Made by a program: the position numbers and the translations under genes
The notes under the pieces: generated by a model
The model's database searches: none
Told to the model about the DNA's origin: nothing
What the model saw: only the letters and a program-made list of their open reading frames with translations
In this document: positions 41,898-51,453 of the stretch, piece by piece
Layout: each line of letters starts with the position of its first letter
How positions within the stretch are numbered: position 1 is the stretch's first letter
Assembly (NCBI GenBank): GCA_003258405.1
Contig: QKPN01000009.1
Coordinates: 62,001 to 126,000 of the forward strand
Length of the DNA stretch: 64,000 nucleotides
Direction: 5' to 3'
DNA from: Rhodobacteraceae bacterium DSL-40
Lineage (GTDB): Bacteria; Pseudomonadota; Alphaproteobacteria; Rhodobacterales; Rhodobacteraceae

Positions 41898-42365
41898 TCA
41901 TTCTCCGCTGATGCGCTCCGGAGCGGCCAGGCGCTCCAGCGGCTCCGAATCTTCCTGAAGATCGGCGAGCGTCAGCGATTCGATCATCAGGATGTAGGCG
42001 GCATAGAACCCGCCGAAAACCGCCCGCACCTTGCAGGCCTCTTCATCCTTGCAGTCCTCGCAGCGCTGATAGGCCCGCCGCGACAGGCACTGCAGCGGCG
42101 CGAGAGGCCCGTCGATCAGCCGCAGAATCTCGGCAAGCGAGACGCGCCGCGGATCCTTGATGAGCTCGTAGCCCCCATTGCGTCCACGGCGGCTGCCGAT
42201 GAGGCCCGCGCGTTTCAGGTCGAGAAGGATGTGCTCAAGAAACCGCTTCGGCGCGCCGGAGCGCTCTGCAATCTCCTCGATGCGCAGGGATTCGCCATCG
42301 CTGGCCTTCTCGTTGGCAAGAACCATGAGGGATTTCAGAGCGTATTTGGTCTTGTGGGTAATCAT
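41898..42365 (-). CDS. Rrf2-family regulator
   Basis: A 155-residue protein. The winged-helix N-terminus is MITHKTKYALKSLMVLAN, the helix-turn-helix IEEIAERSGAPKRFLEHILL, and the wing SRRGRNGGYELIKDP. Cys93, Cys102, Cys105 and Cys111 (C-x8-C-x2-C-x5-C) are clustered in the region where Rrf2 proteins hold an Fe-S cluster or sense thiols. It is upstream of and co-directional with the sulfate importer operon. A CymR-like role in sulfur control is plausible by context. Confidence 0.85.
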   Translation of the reverse strand: MITHKTKYALKSLMVLANEKASDGESLRIEEIAERSGAPKRFLEHILLDLKRAGLIGSRRGRNGGYELIKDPRRVSLAEILRLIDGPLAPLQCLSRRAYQRCEDCKDEEACKVRAVFGGFYAAYILMIESLTLADLQEDSEPLERLAAPERISGE

Positions 42366-42411
42366 CCGCGCAAGGTGGTCCTGGAAATGACGAGTATCAA
42401 TTATCAATATC

Positions 42412-42463
42412 GTCTTTATCAGCCGCCCTCGGAAAAGCGAACCTGCAAAAACACGATAAAGAC
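42412..42463. promoter_or_regulatory. Long-spaced inverted repeat between rrf2 and lrp-type genes
   Basis: GTCTTTATC (42412-42420) and GATAAAGAC (42455-42463) are perfect 9-bp inverted copies about 34 bp apart, in the 175-bp region between the divergent Rrf2 and Lrp/AsnC genes. The spacing permits either looping between two regulator sites or a large RNA hairpin. Confidence 0.5.
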
Positions 42464-42540
42464 TATCGACATTATGAGGCGTTCTGTCATGCTGGCCCAC
42501 GACTCGTTCTGCCCGCCCATGTCGGCAAAAGGGAAACGGC

Positions 42541-43017
42541 ATGAAACTCGACCGCATCGACCTCAAGATCCTCGATCTCCTGCAACGGGACGCGACGATC
42601 CCCGTCGCACGAATCGCCGACCAGGTTGGCCTCTCCCAGACCCCGTGCTGGAAGCGCATCCAGAAGCACGAGGAGGCGGGCGTGATCCGGGCCCGCACCG
42701 CGTTGCTCTCGCCTGATGCCTTCGGCCTCTCGCTGACCGCGTTCGTCATGGTGGAGGCCGACGAGCACACCGCCGAGTGGCGCAAGGCCTTTCTGGAGGC
42801 GGTCGGGAAGCTCGAGCCCGTGCGGGATGTCTATCGCCTCGCCGGGAACCACGATTTCCTGCTGCGCATCGTCGTGCCGGACATGGCGGCCTTCGACCGC
42901 TTCTATGCCGAGCTGACCGATGCCATCCGCCTGCGCAGGGTGAATTCGTTCTTCGCGCTGGAGACGGTCCGCACCACGACCGCCCTGCCGCTCGAGGGGC
43001 TGATCGCGGCCTCCTGA
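42541..43017 (+). CDS. Lrp/AsnC-family regulator
   Basis: A 158-residue regulator. The N-terminal helix-turn-helix has LDRIDLKILDLLQRDATIPVARIADQVG then LSQTPCWKRIQKHEEAGVI. The C-terminal RAM ligand domain follows (FVMVEADEHTAEWRKAFLEA, VYRLAGNHDFLLRIVVPD). Length and order are standard for Lrp proteins that respond to amino acids. No adjacent amino-acid gene is transcribed with it, so the target is unknown. Confidence 0.92.
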   Translation: MKLDRIDLKILDLLQRDATIPVARIADQVGLSQTPCWKRIQKHEEAGVIRARTALLSPDAFGLSLTAFVMVEADEHTAEWRKAFLEAVGKLEPVRDVYRLAGNHDFLLRIVVPDMAAFDRFYAELTDAIRLRRVNSFFALETVRTTTALPLEGLIAAS

Positions 43018-43035
43018 CCCGCGCGGCCGCAGGGC

Positions 43036-44040
43036 TCAGGGGGCGGCGATGTCGCGGAAGCTCGAGGGGGTGATCCCGGCGATCCGGCGGAAGGCGCGGG
43101 TGAAGTGCTGCGGATTGCCGTAGCCGGTGGCAAACGCGATATCGATGATCTTGTTATCCGGATCGGCCAGCAGCTTGCAGGCGGCTCCGAACCGGACCTG
43201 CTGCTCGATCTGTTGATAGGTCAGCCCATTTTTCTCCAGCCGGCGCTGGAACGTCCGCTTGCTCATGCCGGCAATCTTTGCCGCCAGCGCAATGTCGAGA
43301 TGTCCGTCACCGAGATAGGGCAGGATCGCGGCACGGATGGCCGCGACGAAATCCCAGGCTTCGAAGACCGCCTCCTCCTGCGGGGGGGAGGCGGCCCGTG
43401 TCGCCGGATGCTGCGGGCAGACCCGCGCCAGCACCTCGGAGGAGAGCAGGATCGAGTTGTGCGGCTGGCCCACGAGAATGCGCGTGTTCCCGAAGGCCTC
43501 GAGCAGTTCCGTCACGGGCTTGCCGGCGCAGACGAATGTCATCTCCGCCGGGCACCAGCCCGCCCCCGCAACGCTGCGGACGATCGAGATCATCGCATGG
43601 AGCTTCAGCCATTCGGAATAGGCGGTGGAGCCCATCTCCGCGGGCACGTGCAGATCACAGATGAGCCGGACCTGCGCGCCCTCCCGCCGCATTCGCACCC
43701 TCACCGCGCTGTTCTCGCGATGGACGACGCGCGACAGCGCCTCGATTCGCGCAAACCCCGTCGGCTGTGCGAGGATCGCCGCCTGCACCGCGCGGTCGAA
43801 GGTCCCGAGCGTCATGAGGTTGCCGGCCAGGAAGCCAAGCTCCGTCGGCATCGCGTCCTTGCCGCAGCGGGCGAGGAAATCGAGGCCGAGCGGCACGCTG
43901 ATATAGGCATCCGGCATGTCCTCGAGCCGCGAGGGCAGATGCGACCGGGCCAGATCGCGATCGACCGGCGCACCCATGGCGCGCAAAAGGTCCGTATAGA
44001 GAATCAGATGGGCGGCCCGGGCGATGGGCACACGCCTCAT
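43036..44040 (-). CDS. AraC-family transcriptional regulator
   Basis: A 334-residue regulator with an arabinose-binding-type N-terminal domain (PF12625 pattern, MPDAYISVPLGLDFLARCGKD to TELGFLAGNLMTLGTFDRA). The C-terminal helix-turn-helix is KIAGMSKRTFQRRLEKNGLTY followed by IAFATGYGNPQHFTRAFRRIAG. It is convergent with the Lrp-type gene (18 bp between stops). It is the same subfamily as the AraC protein at 13.5 kb but clearly distinct. No divergent target with a recognisable pathway is adjacent. Confidence 0.9.
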   Translation of the reverse strand: MRRVPIARAAHLILYTDLLRAMGAPVDRDLARSHLPSRLEDMPDAYISVPLGLDFLARCGKDAMPTELGFLAGNLMTLGTFDRAVQAAILAQPTGFARIEALSRVVHRENSAVRVRMRREGAQVRLICDLHVPAEMGSTAYSEWLKLHAMISIVRSVAGAGWCPAEMTFVCAGKPVTELLEAFGNTRILVGQPHNSILLSSEVLARVCPQHPATRAASPPQEEAVFEAWDFVAAIRAAILPYLGDGHLDIALAAKIAGMSKRTFQRRLEKNGLTYQQIEQQVRFGAACKLLADPDNKIIDIAFATGYGNPQHFTRAFRRIAGITPSSFRDIAAP

Positions 44041-44495
44041 TACTTAGCGGTCCTGGTGCACAGGAAGTGCATTCCGGATGAATGATCGGTCTGCATGGGT
44101 ACCTGAATCTGCCTGGGCAGACGTTAGCACAGGCGCGGGAGGCCGCGAAAGCCTGTCCGGGCGCCTTTCGCGCCGGGCTGCGGGCCCGATGATTTCCCGT
44201 GCTCATATCGTGATGCGAATTGGCACGAAATGGGCAGAATCGTCGAGTGCCCTGCCGCTATGATCCCGCTCGCTCCATGCCGTCGGCATTCGGCACCTTT
44301 CGCGGTAAGATGATGAACAGCCTTCGACTTCCCACCCGACCGGCACGCCCCGCCGAACCCGCCCCCGACCGCACCGCAAGAACGCTGCGGGCCTTGGCGC
44401 CCGGCGCGCCGGGCAGGGGCTGTTTCACCCCGCCGCCGGTGCCAGACAGTGCCGCAAGAGCCTGCGCGCCCGCCCCCCTGAGGAAGAGAGACAGG
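44041..44495. other. Intergenic region, no gene
   Basis: About 455 bp between the divergent AraC and exported-protein genes. The AraC side contains a small dyad (TGCAC...GTGCA near 44056-44072). An open rightward frame runs through the second half into the exported protein, but it has no start with a ribosome site and codes for low-complexity Pro/Arg/Ala sequence. Confidence 0.4.
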
Positions 44496-45047
44496 ATGAC
44501 CCCGGCCTTCCGCCTTGCCGCCGCCCTCGCCGCGGCCTTCTGCCTTGCCAGCCCCGCCCTCGCGCAGACAGCCGCCGAGCCCGCAGGCGCCGGGGCCGAG
44601 GACTCCGCAACCCCGACCGCCGATTTCCTCTTCGTCCAGACCTCCGGCGGCATGGCCTATTCGGCGGACCAGAACCGCCTGACCCTCGATCACGTGAGCC
44701 CCGTCACCCTCTTCTTCACCGACCGGCCGGAGCGGATCGCGGGCAACATGAGCACCTCGGCCTTCGTGCCGTTCTGGAGCGAGGGCAGCGACAGCTTCCT
44801 CTCCGATCCGCCCAACGCCGACCTCTCGATCCTCGAGGACGGCACGCTGCACCAGGTGGTGGTCGAGCTCCACGATCCGGTCCTCGAGGGGGATCAGCTG
44901 CACTACACCGTCGAGATCCTGAGCGGTGACATGCCCGAGCTCGCCGACAACGCCTCGCTCTTCATCGACATCATCGGCATGCCGCTGACGCCCGTCTCCT
45001 TTGCGGGTGTCGACCGGCGCGCCTACCGCCGCGCCGTGTTCCGCTGA
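44496..45047 (+). CDS. Exported protein of unknown function
   Basis: A 183-residue protein with a signal peptide (MTPAFRLAAALAAAFCLASPALAQ). The mature domain has DFLFVQTSGGMAYSADQNRLTL, VTLFFTDRPERIAGNMSTSAF, PFWSEGSDSFLSDPPNA and SLFIDIIGMPLTPVSFAGVDRRAYRR. I recall homologous exported proteins in Pseudomonas and other Proteobacteria, unnamed. ATG 44496 is used because it opens the signal peptide; AGGAAGAG lies upstream. Followed by an outer-membrane barrel and an HdeA-like protein, suggesting an envelope-stress group. Confidence 0.75.
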   Translation: MTPAFRLAAALAAAFCLASPALAQTAAEPAGAGAEDSATPTADFLFVQTSGGMAYSADQNRLTLDHVSPVTLFFTDRPERIAGNMSTSAFVPFWSEGSDSFLSDPPNADLSILEDGTLHQVVVELHDPVLEGDQLHYTVEILSGDMPELADNASLFIDIIGMPLTPVSFAGVDRRAYRRAVFR

Positions 45048-45154
45048 GGCGCGGCAAACCGGAAAGGAGGTCCGGCATGTTCCCCATGATTTCCCCGGTA
45101 TCCCGCCACAACGGACCCCGGTCTTGCAACCGCAATCGCAAAGGTACGACCCTC

Positions 45155-45904
45155 ATGAAGAACCTCTCCCTGACCTCGCTGCTCTCCACGGGTCTGCTGC
45201 TCGCGGCCGGACCGTTGGCGGCGCAGGACACCGGCTGGGAGTTCACCATCACGCCCTACGCCTGGCTGCCGGGGCTCTCGACCTCCGTCGATACCCGCTT
45301 CGGCACCGTCGATAGCGATACGAGCGGCAGTGACGCGCTCTCCGACCTCGATTTCGCCTTCATGGGCTCGGCAGAAGCGCGCAAGGGGCGCTGGGGCGCG
45401 ATCGTCGATGTGATCTACTCCGACCTCTCCCAGACCGAGGACACGCCCTTCGGCCGGCTGTTTTCCTCGGCCAAGGTCGATACCAAGGTGATGGCCCTGA
45501 GCGGCTATGCCGCCTTCCGCGCCTACGAGACCGATCGCTTCAAGCTCGATTTGCTGGGCGGCTTCCGCTACTATGATGCCAAGGTCGACGTCTCGTTCGC
45601 CCCCGGCCGCCTGCCGGGCGAAAGCCGGGAGCTGAGCGAGAGCTGGACCGACCCCGTCTTCGGCGCGCGCGGCAGCTTCGCCTTCACCGACAAGTGGGTC
45701 GGTACCGCTGCCTTCGACTTCGGCGGCTTCGACGGCAGCAACGACTCGACCTGGCAGGCGCTCGCGACCGTGGCCTACCGCTTCAACGACAACTGGTCGG
45801 TGCTGGGCGGCTGGCGTTACCTGGACATCCAGAAGGAAATCGACGGACGCGACCTGCAGGTGCAGCTCAACGGCCCTGCGATCGGCGTCTCCTACCGTTT
45901 CTGA
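45155..45904 (+). CDS. Outer-membrane beta-barrel protein
   Basis: A 249-residue protein with a signal peptide (MKNLSLTSLLSTGLLLAAGPLAAQ). The body alternates hydrophobic and polar residues: WEFTITPYAWLPGL, LDLLGGFRYYDAKVDVSF, KWVGTAAFDFGGFDG, NWSVLGGWRYLDIQK. It ends in the barrel signature GPAIGVSYRF with terminal Phe. About eight to ten strands are expected, as in small porin-like or OmpW/OmpA-type barrels. ATG 45155 has AAAGG. Function unknown. Confidence 0.8.
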   Translation: MKNLSLTSLLSTGLLLAAGPLAAQDTGWEFTITPYAWLPGLSTSVDTRFGTVDSDTSGSDALSDLDFAFMGSAEARKGRWGAIVDVIYSDLSQTEDTPFGRLFSSAKVDTKVMALSGYAAFRAYETDRFKLDLLGGFRYYDAKVDVSFAPGRLPGESRELSESWTDPVFGARGSFAFTDKWVGTAAFDFGGFDGSNDSTWQALATVAYRFNDNWSVLGGWRYLDIQKEIDGRDLQVQLNGPAIGVSYRF

Positions 45905-46132
45905 GGCGCCGGGAGGGCCCCTCATGACCAGATGCACCGCACCATCCGATCCTGCCCGGCCGGGGATACCCGCCCGGCGCGTGGATGGCGGCGGGCATGC
46001 GGCGGCGCGCTTCCGGCGTGCCGCAACCCCCTTTCGCGCCTCCTGCCCTGGGCGGGGCGTGCGAGAGAACCGCTTCAACCCGGGACACTGGCGTCAGACC
46101 CCGGTGTCTCACTCCAGACTGAGGGAAATACC

Positions 46133-46396
46133 ATGAAAGTCATTCTCGTTTCTGCTGCCGTGGCTGGCCTTTTCGCCCTGCCCGCATTCGCTCAGGAAGA
46201 AGTCACGTGCGGGGATTACACCCTCATGGACAACGCCGCCCAGATGGAAACCATTGCCCGGATCGAGGCCCAGACCTCGGAAATGGACAAGCAGGAAAAC
46301 CTCACTGCGGCCGCCATCCATGAAAAGCTCACCGCCGACTGCAAGGACCAGGTCGATGTCCTCGTGATCGACGTCGTGAAGGGCTACATGGAATAA
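46133..46396 (+). CDS. HdeA/HdeB-like small periplasmic protein
   Basis: An 87-residue protein with a signal peptide ending FALPAFAQ. The mature part EEVTCGDYTLMDNAAQ ... TADCKDQVDVLVIDVVKGYM has the single Cys pair (Cys26 and Cys70) and the all-helical plan of HdeA-type acid-stress chaperones, which unfold at low pH and protect periplasmic proteins. The assignment rests on pattern and size, not on high identity. GAGGGAAA precedes the ATG. A strong hairpin follows 12 bp after the stop. Confidence 0.65.
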   Translation: MKVILVSAAVAGLFALPAFAQEEVTCGDYTLMDNAAQMETIARIEAQTSEMDKQENLTAAAIHEKLTADCKDQVDVLVIDVVKGYME

Positions 46397-46408
46397 TCCG
46401 GAACGAAC

Positions 46409-46441
46409 CGGGCACGGGAGGGGACATCCCTGTCGTGCCCG
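46409..46441 (+). terminator. Hairpin after the HdeA-like gene
   Basis: CGGGCACG / CGTGCCCG 8-bp perfect outer stem with an inner GGGA/TCCC pairing, 12 bp after the stop codon. No T-run follows (CATCC), so it is a hairpin-only terminator candidate. Confidence 0.5.
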
Positions 46442-46468
46442 CATCCGTCGCCGCGGGCCTGCCCTGCG

Positions 46469-46753
46469 TCAGGCCCGCGGCGCGATCGGCGCCTTCCGCC
46501 GCAGGGCGAAGAGCGAGAGCGCCAGCGCCGCGAAGTTGGCCGGTGCCCACATCCGGATCTCGCCCCAGATGATGTGACGCGGGATCGCCGGAAACCGGAT
46601 CAGAGGCAGCCCGAGTGCCGCGAGCGGCGCAAGCCATGGCCCGATCCGTGTGAGCGCACCCGCGATCTCTGACGTCCCGATGAAGCCGAGCAGCCAGACC
46701 GGCGCCGACACCGCCCGGACGAGTCCCATCCTCGCCATTTCACCGATCGACAC
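46469..46753 (-). pseudogene. Truncated DoxX-like membrane protein
   Basis: About 94 codons from GTG 46753. GFIGTSEIAGALTRIGPWLAPLAALGLPLIRFPAI matches the middle of DoxX-like four-helix proteins, but the first helix is missing (a stop lies just upstream in frame), and the usual GALGLILP segment after the Glu is shortened to GALTRI. The C-terminal helix remains (FAALALSLFALRR). The pattern suggests a decayed copy; a short functional variant cannot be excluded. It is 130 bp downstream of ftsK. Confidence 0.5.
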
Positions 46754-46883
46754 GAAGGCATGACTTCCGCCCGTCCTGCCCTAAGCAAGGGCGAGCCGCC
46801 GCCGGATTGTGCTGCGGCCCGGTTGCGTTCCGGCGGCCGGGGCAGGGGAGGGGGCGCGGCTGCCCGCGCCGCCCGCCGGGGTT

Positions 46884-49544
46884 TCAGCGCTCGGGAACGA
46901 GCACCTCGCGCTTGCCGACATGGTTGGCCTGACTGACCACGCCCTCGTCCTCCATCTGCTCGACGAGCCGCGCGGCCTTGTTGTAGCCGATGGCGAGCTT
47001 GCGCTGGATGTAGGAGGTCGAGCACTTGCGGTCCTTGGCGACAATGGCAACGGCCTGATCGTAGAGCGCATCGTCGCCATTGGTGTTGCCGCCGAGCCCG
47101 AGCACGAGGTCGATCTCGCTTTCGGTCTCCGCCTCCGGCCCGTCCATCACGCCGGACTCGTAGTCGGGCGGCCCGAGCGCCTTCAGATGGCGGACCACCT
47201 CCTCGACCTCCTCGTCCGAGACGAAGGGCCCGTGCACGCGGGTAATCCGCCCACCGCCCGCCATGTAGAGCATGTCGCCCATGCCGAGGAGCTGTTCGGC
47301 CCCCATCTCGCCGAGGATGGTCCGGCTGTCGATCTTCGAGGTCACCTGGAAGGAGATCCGGGTCGGGAAGTTGGCCTTGATCGTGCCGGTGATGACATCG
47401 ACCGAAGGCCGCTGGGTGGCCATGATCAGGTGGATGCCGGAGGCTCGCGCCATCTGCGCCAGCCGCTGGATGCAGGCCTCGATCTCCTTGCCCGCGACCA
47501 TCATCAGGTCCGCCATCTCGTCGACGATGACGACGATGTAGGGCATGGTCTCGGGGTGAAAATCCTCGCTCTCGAAGATCGGCTCGCCGGTATCGTCGTC
47601 GAAGCCGGTCTGCACCGTGCGGGTGAAGGCCTCGCCCTTGGCGAGCGCATCACGCACCCGCGCATTGTAGCCGTCGATGTTGCGCACGCCCATCTTCGAC
47701 ATCTTGCGGTAGCGCTCCTCCATTTCCGCCACCACCCACTTGAGGGCGACGACCGCCTTCTTGGGGTCGGTGACGACGGGGGACAGCAGATGCGGGATGC
47801 CGTCATAGACCGAAAGCTCGAGCATCTTCGGGTCGATCATGATGAGCCGGCACTCGTCGGGCGAGAGCTTGTAGAGGAGGCTCAGGATCATGGTGTTGAC
47901 CGCGACCGACTTGCCCGAACCGGTGGTGCCCGCGATCAGCAGATGCGGCATGCGGGCGAGGTTTGCCACCACCGGCTCGCCGCCGATGTCCTTGCCGAGC
48001 GCGAGCGGCAGCGCATGGGTGCTGTCGCCATAGGCCTTGGCGGCGAGGATCTCCCGCAGGAGCACCTTCTCGCGGTGATCGTTCGGCAGCTCGATCCCGA
48101 TCACCGAGCGGCCCGGAATCGTCGAGACGCGGCAGGCGAGCGCCGACATCGAGCGCGCGATATCGTCCGAAAGCCCGATCACGCGGCTGGCCTTCAGCCC
48201 CGCCGCCGGTTCGAGCTCGTACATCGTCACCACCGGGCCGGGCCGGATCGAGACGATCTCGCCGCGCACGCCGTAATCGTCGAGCACGTTTTCGAGCATC
48301 CGCGCGTTCTCCTCGAGCGCCTCGTCGGAGAGGACGTGCCGCACGATGCTGTCGGGATGCTGGAGCAGCGAGAGGGCAGGAGGGGCATATTCCTCCATCT
48401 CGACCTCGCCGTTGAGCGCAAGCTCGGGCTGTTCCTCGGCCCGCGCCCGGAGGCTCTTGCGCAGCGACGGCTTCGGCCCGGCCTTCTTCACCCGGCTCTC
48501 GCCCGGTTCGATCAGGATCTCGTCGTCATCGTCCTCGACCTCGAAATCCGGGATGGGCTCCCGGGCGCGCAGGGAGGCGCGCGGTGCCGCGGCGGCGGCC
48601 GTCGTCTCCGTGCCGGCCGAGAGCGGCGGGGTGTTGCGCAGCACCGGCGTGCGCTCGGCATCGGCCTCGGCGCGGGCCCTGACGGCGGCGGTGATCTTTG
48701 CCATCACGCCATCCTCATCGGGCCGCGCCGCGGGCATCGGCTCGGCCTCGGCGCGCGCCGGGAAGGGGGGGATGCCGCCCGACCGGCGCGAGGGCTTCGG
48801 CAGCGGCGGCGCGACGGTATCCTCGGCGCGGCGGGCGCGGCGCTCGGAGGCATAGCTCTGTGCCGAACGCGCGCCACTGGCGACACCCTTCGCGGCGCGG
48901 CCGGTCAGCCGATGCAGCCCGGCATAGAGCGTGATCGAGCCGTCGCGGAGATAGCGCAGGAAGCGGCGCGCCTCCTGCAGCGTCACGCCGAGCGCGAATG
49001 CCGTGGTGACGATGAACACCGCCCCGAGCGCAAAGCTCGCCGTGAGCAGCGCCGGCCGGACGCCCAGCGGCAGCAGCGTGAGGAAGTTCCCCAGCACCGC
49101 ATCGCCCAGCATGCCGCCGAGTCCGAAATCGTTCGGCCAGCCCGCGAGCGGCACGTGGGTTGAGGCAAAGGCCGCGGCGGCGAGGATCGCGACCGGGGTG
49201 GCGAGCGCCCGGCTTACCGCACGGGTCTCGCCCGCATGCAGCACGAGCCGGCTGCCCCAGACCATGAGCGCCGCCGGAATGCCGTAGGAGGCCCAGCCGA
49301 GCGCGCGGAAGAGCGGATCGGCGATCCAGGCGCCCACCAGCCCCAGTGCGTTCTGTGGCGGCGCGTCGGTCGAGTTGAAGAGGCTCGGATCATCCGGCGA
49401 ATAGGTCCAGATCAGGATGAAGGCGAGGGCCCCGAGACCGAGAAGGATCAGGCCGAGAAGCTCCGTGCCGCGCCGGCGCAGCGCCTCTTCGGTATCGCTT
49501 TCCACGAGCGGTGCCCGGCGCTTGGCCTTGCTGCGTGCCGCCAT
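46884..49544 (-). CDS. ftsK: DNA translocase FtsK
   Basis: An 886-residue membrane-anchored DNA pump that clears chromosome dimers at the division septum. The N-terminal four helices (about residues 25-190) are followed by a Pro/Ala/charged linker (about 210-400). The motor has [19 protein letters not shown] (Walker A about residue 539) and [14 protein letters not shown] (Walker B), then [22 protein letters not shown]. The C-terminal gamma winged helix [21 protein letters not shown] reads KOPS. ATG 49544 is 1 bp after the aminotransferase stop; a longer upstream frame lies inside that gene. Confidence 0.96.
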   Translation of the reverse strand: MAARSKAKRRAPLVESDTEEALRRRGTELLGLILLGLGALAFILIWTYSPDDPSLFNSTDAPPQNALGLVGAWIADPLFRALGWASYGIPAALMVWGSRLVLHAGETRAVSRALATPVAILAAAAFASTHVPLAGWPNDFGLGGMLGDAVLGNFLTLLPLGVRPALLTASFALGAVFIVTTAFALGVTLQEARRFLRYLRDGSITLYAGLHRLTGRAAKGVASGARSAQSYASERRARRAEDTVAPPLPKPSRRSGGIPPFPARAEAEPMPAARPDEDGVMAKITAAVRARAEADAERTPVLRNTPPLSAGTETTAAAAAPRASLRAREPIPDFEVEDDDDEILIEPGESRVKKAGPKPSLRKSLRARAEEQPELALNGEVEMEEYAPPALSLLQHPDSIVRHVLSDEALEENARMLENVLDDYGVRGEIVSIRPGPVVTMYELEPAAGLKASRVIGLSDDIARSMSALACRVSTIPGRSVIGIELPNDHREKVLLREILAAKAYGDSTHALPLALGKDIGGEPVVANLARMPHLLIAGTTGSGKSVAVNTMILSLLYKLSPDECRLIMIDPKMLELSVYDGIPHLLSPVVTDPKKAVVALKWVVAEMEERYRKMSKMGVRNIDGYNARVRDALAKGEAFTRTVQTGFDDDTGEPIFESEDFHPETMPYIVVIVDEMADLMMVAGKEIEACIQRLAQMARASGIHLIMATQRPSVDVITGTIKANFPTRISFQVTSKIDSRTILGEMGAEQLLGMGDMLYMAGGGRITRVHGPFVSDEEVEEVVRHLKALGPPDYESGVMDGPEAETESEIDLVLGLGGNTNGDDALYDQAVAIVAKDRKCSTSYIQRKLAIGYNKAARLVEQMEDEGVVSQANHVGKREVLVPER

Positions 49545-49545
49545 C

Positions 49546-50754
49546 TCAGACCGTCCTTTCCTGAATGTTGTCCGTCTCCATGACCGTCCGGATCGCCCGG
49601 AGCCCGGCTCCGACCTCCGCGGCCTCCGCCACCAGCGCCACGCGCACATAGGCCCGCCCCGGGTTGGAGCCATCAGCCGCATCGCGCGAGAGATAGGCCC
49701 CGGGCAGCACCCGGACCCCGGTTCGGCGGTAGATCTCGACCGCCGCCCGCTCGCCGTCGCCCACATCGAGCCAGAGGAAGAACCCGGCCTGCGGCGAGAG
49801 ATAGCCCGGCATCCCGCCGAGGATCTCGTCGGCCAGCTCGAACTTCTCGCGATAGAGCCGCCGGTTCTCGATCACATGCGCCTCGTCCGACCAGAGCGCC
49901 ACCGCCGCATGCTGGAGCGGCAGCGGCAGCGGTGCGCCGGAATAGGCGCGCAGCCGCAGCAGGGCGGCGATCGTCTCCGGCCCGCCGGCGGCAAAGCCCG
50001 AGCGCAGTCCCGGCGCGCTCGATCGCTTCGAGAGCGAATGGAAGACCAGCACCCGCTCGGGGTCCGCGCCCACCTCCTGCGCCACCTCGAGCGCGCCCAC
50101 GGGCGCCGTGTCGCGATAGATCTCGCAATAGCACTCGTCGGCGAGGATGCGGAAATCGTGCCGCTCGGCAAGCGCGATCAGCCCCCGCCAGTAGTCCCGA
50201 TCCGCCACGGCGCCCTGCGGATTCGCGGGGGAGCAGACATAGGCCAGCGTGACCCGGTCGAGCACCGCCGCCGGGAGCGACCCGAAGTCGGGCAGGAAGC
50301 CCGTTTCCGCCGTCGCCGGAACCATCACCGGTTCCGCGCCGACGGCAAGGGCCGCCACGCCGTAGCACTGGTAGAACGGGTTCGGCATCATGATCGCCGG
50401 CTGACTGCTCGATTTTGTTTCCGGGCAGAGTGCGATGGCGGCGTTAAATAATCCTTCACGGGTGCCGTTGAGCGGCACAACCTGCCGCGCCGGGTCGAGC
50501 GTCACGCCATAGCGCCGCCCGAACCAGCCGGTGATCGCGTCGCGCAGCGCGGGCAGGCCCTCGTTCGGCGGATAGCGCGAGAAGTCCGCGACATGCGCGG
50601 CAATGGCGGGGCCGACCATGGCCGGCAGCGGATGCCGCGGCTCGCCGATGGTCATGAGAATTTCTGGGCCGCCCGGGGCCACACCGGAAAGAAGCCTCCG
50701 CAGCCGCGGAAAGGCGTATTCCGGCAGCTCGGAGAACCGCTCTGGATACTGCAT
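49546..50754 (-). CDS. Class I/II PLP-dependent aminotransferase
   Basis: A 402-residue fold-type I aminotransferase starting [18 protein letters not shown]. It contains [30 protein letters not shown] (substrate-side Asn), [13 protein letters not shown] (Asp binding the pyridine N) and the Schiff-base Lys in [18 protein letters not shown]. It resembles the DapC/succinyldiaminopimelate-type group that sits before ftsK in many Rhodobacterales, which would give it a role in lysine and peptidoglycan precursor supply. Substrate not proven. ATG 50754 follows AGAGG. Confidence 0.88.
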   Translation of the reverse strand: MQYPERFSELPEYAFPRLRRLLSGVAPGGPEILMTIGEPRHPLPAMVGPAIAAHVADFSRYPPNEGLPALRDAITGWFGRRYGVTLDPARQVVPLNGTREGLFNAAIALCPETKSSSQPAIMMPNPFYQCYGVAALAVGAEPVMVPATAETGFLPDFGSLPAAVLDRVTLAYVCSPANPQGAVADRDYWRGLIALAERHDFRILADECYCEIYRDTAPVGALEVAQEVGADPERVLVFHSLSKRSSAPGLRSGFAAGGPETIAALLRLRAYSGAPLPLPLQHAAVALWSDEAHVIENRRLYREKFELADEILGGMPGYLSPQAGFFLWLDVGDGERAAVEIYRRTGVRVLPGAYLSRDAADGSNPGRAYVRVALVAEAAEVGAGLRAIRTVMETDNIQERTV

Positions 50755-50978
50755 CTGTCGCCTCTGGATCGGGGTCTGTTGCTGCCCCGTTCTCCTTATC
50801 CTACCGGCGCGCGCCTGTCCGGTCCAGAGATTTGCGGCTTCCGGCGCGGCGCGGGTCGCCTCGGGCCTTGCGCGCAAGGCCCCGGCCCGGGTTAACATTG
50901 CACCTGCGAGCATCCCGGCGCGGCGCAGCGGCCGTCCGGAGCGCCGCTTGGAGATACCCCAGAAAGGATGGACTGCGC

Positions 50979-51431
50979 ATGGCCGAAGACATGACTCGGG
51001 AAGACGTGACGGCAATGATCCTGTCGGCGAAGAAACAGGCGGGGCTCACATGGGAAGGAATCGCGGAGCGGATCGGCATGTCGCCGGTCTGGACCCATTC
51101 CGCCGCCATGGGGATGAACGCGATGCCGCCCGAAAAGGCGGATCTGCTCGTCACCGCGCTCGGCCTGCCGCAGGAGGCCGCCGCGATCCTCACCGAGAGC
51201 CCGACCAAGATCTGGTCCCAAACCGTGCCGACCGACCCCTGCATCTACCGCTTCTACGAAATCGTCGGCGTCTACGGGCCGAGCCTCAAGGCGCTCATCC
51301 ACGAGAAGTTCGGCGACGGCATCATGTCCGCGATCGATTTCGATCTCGAGGTGAAGCGCGTCGAACACCCGAAGGGCGATCGCGTGAAGGTCGAGATGTC
51401 GGGCAAATACCTGAGCTACAATTCCTGGTAG
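50979..51431 (+). CDS. cynS: Cyanate hydratase (cyanase)
   Basis: A 150-residue enzyme converting cyanate and bicarbonate to ammonia and CO2. The catalytic residues are Arg91, Glu94 and Ser117 (CIYRFYEIVGVYGPSLK to GDGIMSAIDF), with the same spacing as E. coli R96/E99/S122. The N-terminal helical domain (AKKQAGLTWEGIAERIGM) and C-terminal swapped sheet end in GKYLSYNSW. ATG 50979 has AAAGGA upstream. No cynR, cynT or cyanate transporter lies beside it. Confidence 0.96.
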   Translation: MAEDMTREDVTAMILSAKKQAGLTWEGIAERIGMSPVWTHSAAMGMNAMPPEKADLLVTALGLPQEAAAILTESPTKIWSQTVPTDPCIYRFYEIVGVYGPSLKALIHEKFGDGIMSAIDFDLEVKRVEHPKGDRVKVEMSGKYLSYNSW

Positions 51432-51453
51432 GCCGCGCGGTCGCCACACCACG

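Noticed and set aside
44220-44495. N-terminal extension of the exported protein
   Set aside because: Pro/Arg-rich non-conserved sequence without a start signal; the signal peptide begins at 44496.
46884-49163. 784-codon rightward frame opposite ftsK
   Set aside because: Antisense shadow of ftsK; the composition is His/Arg/Asp-rich without domains.
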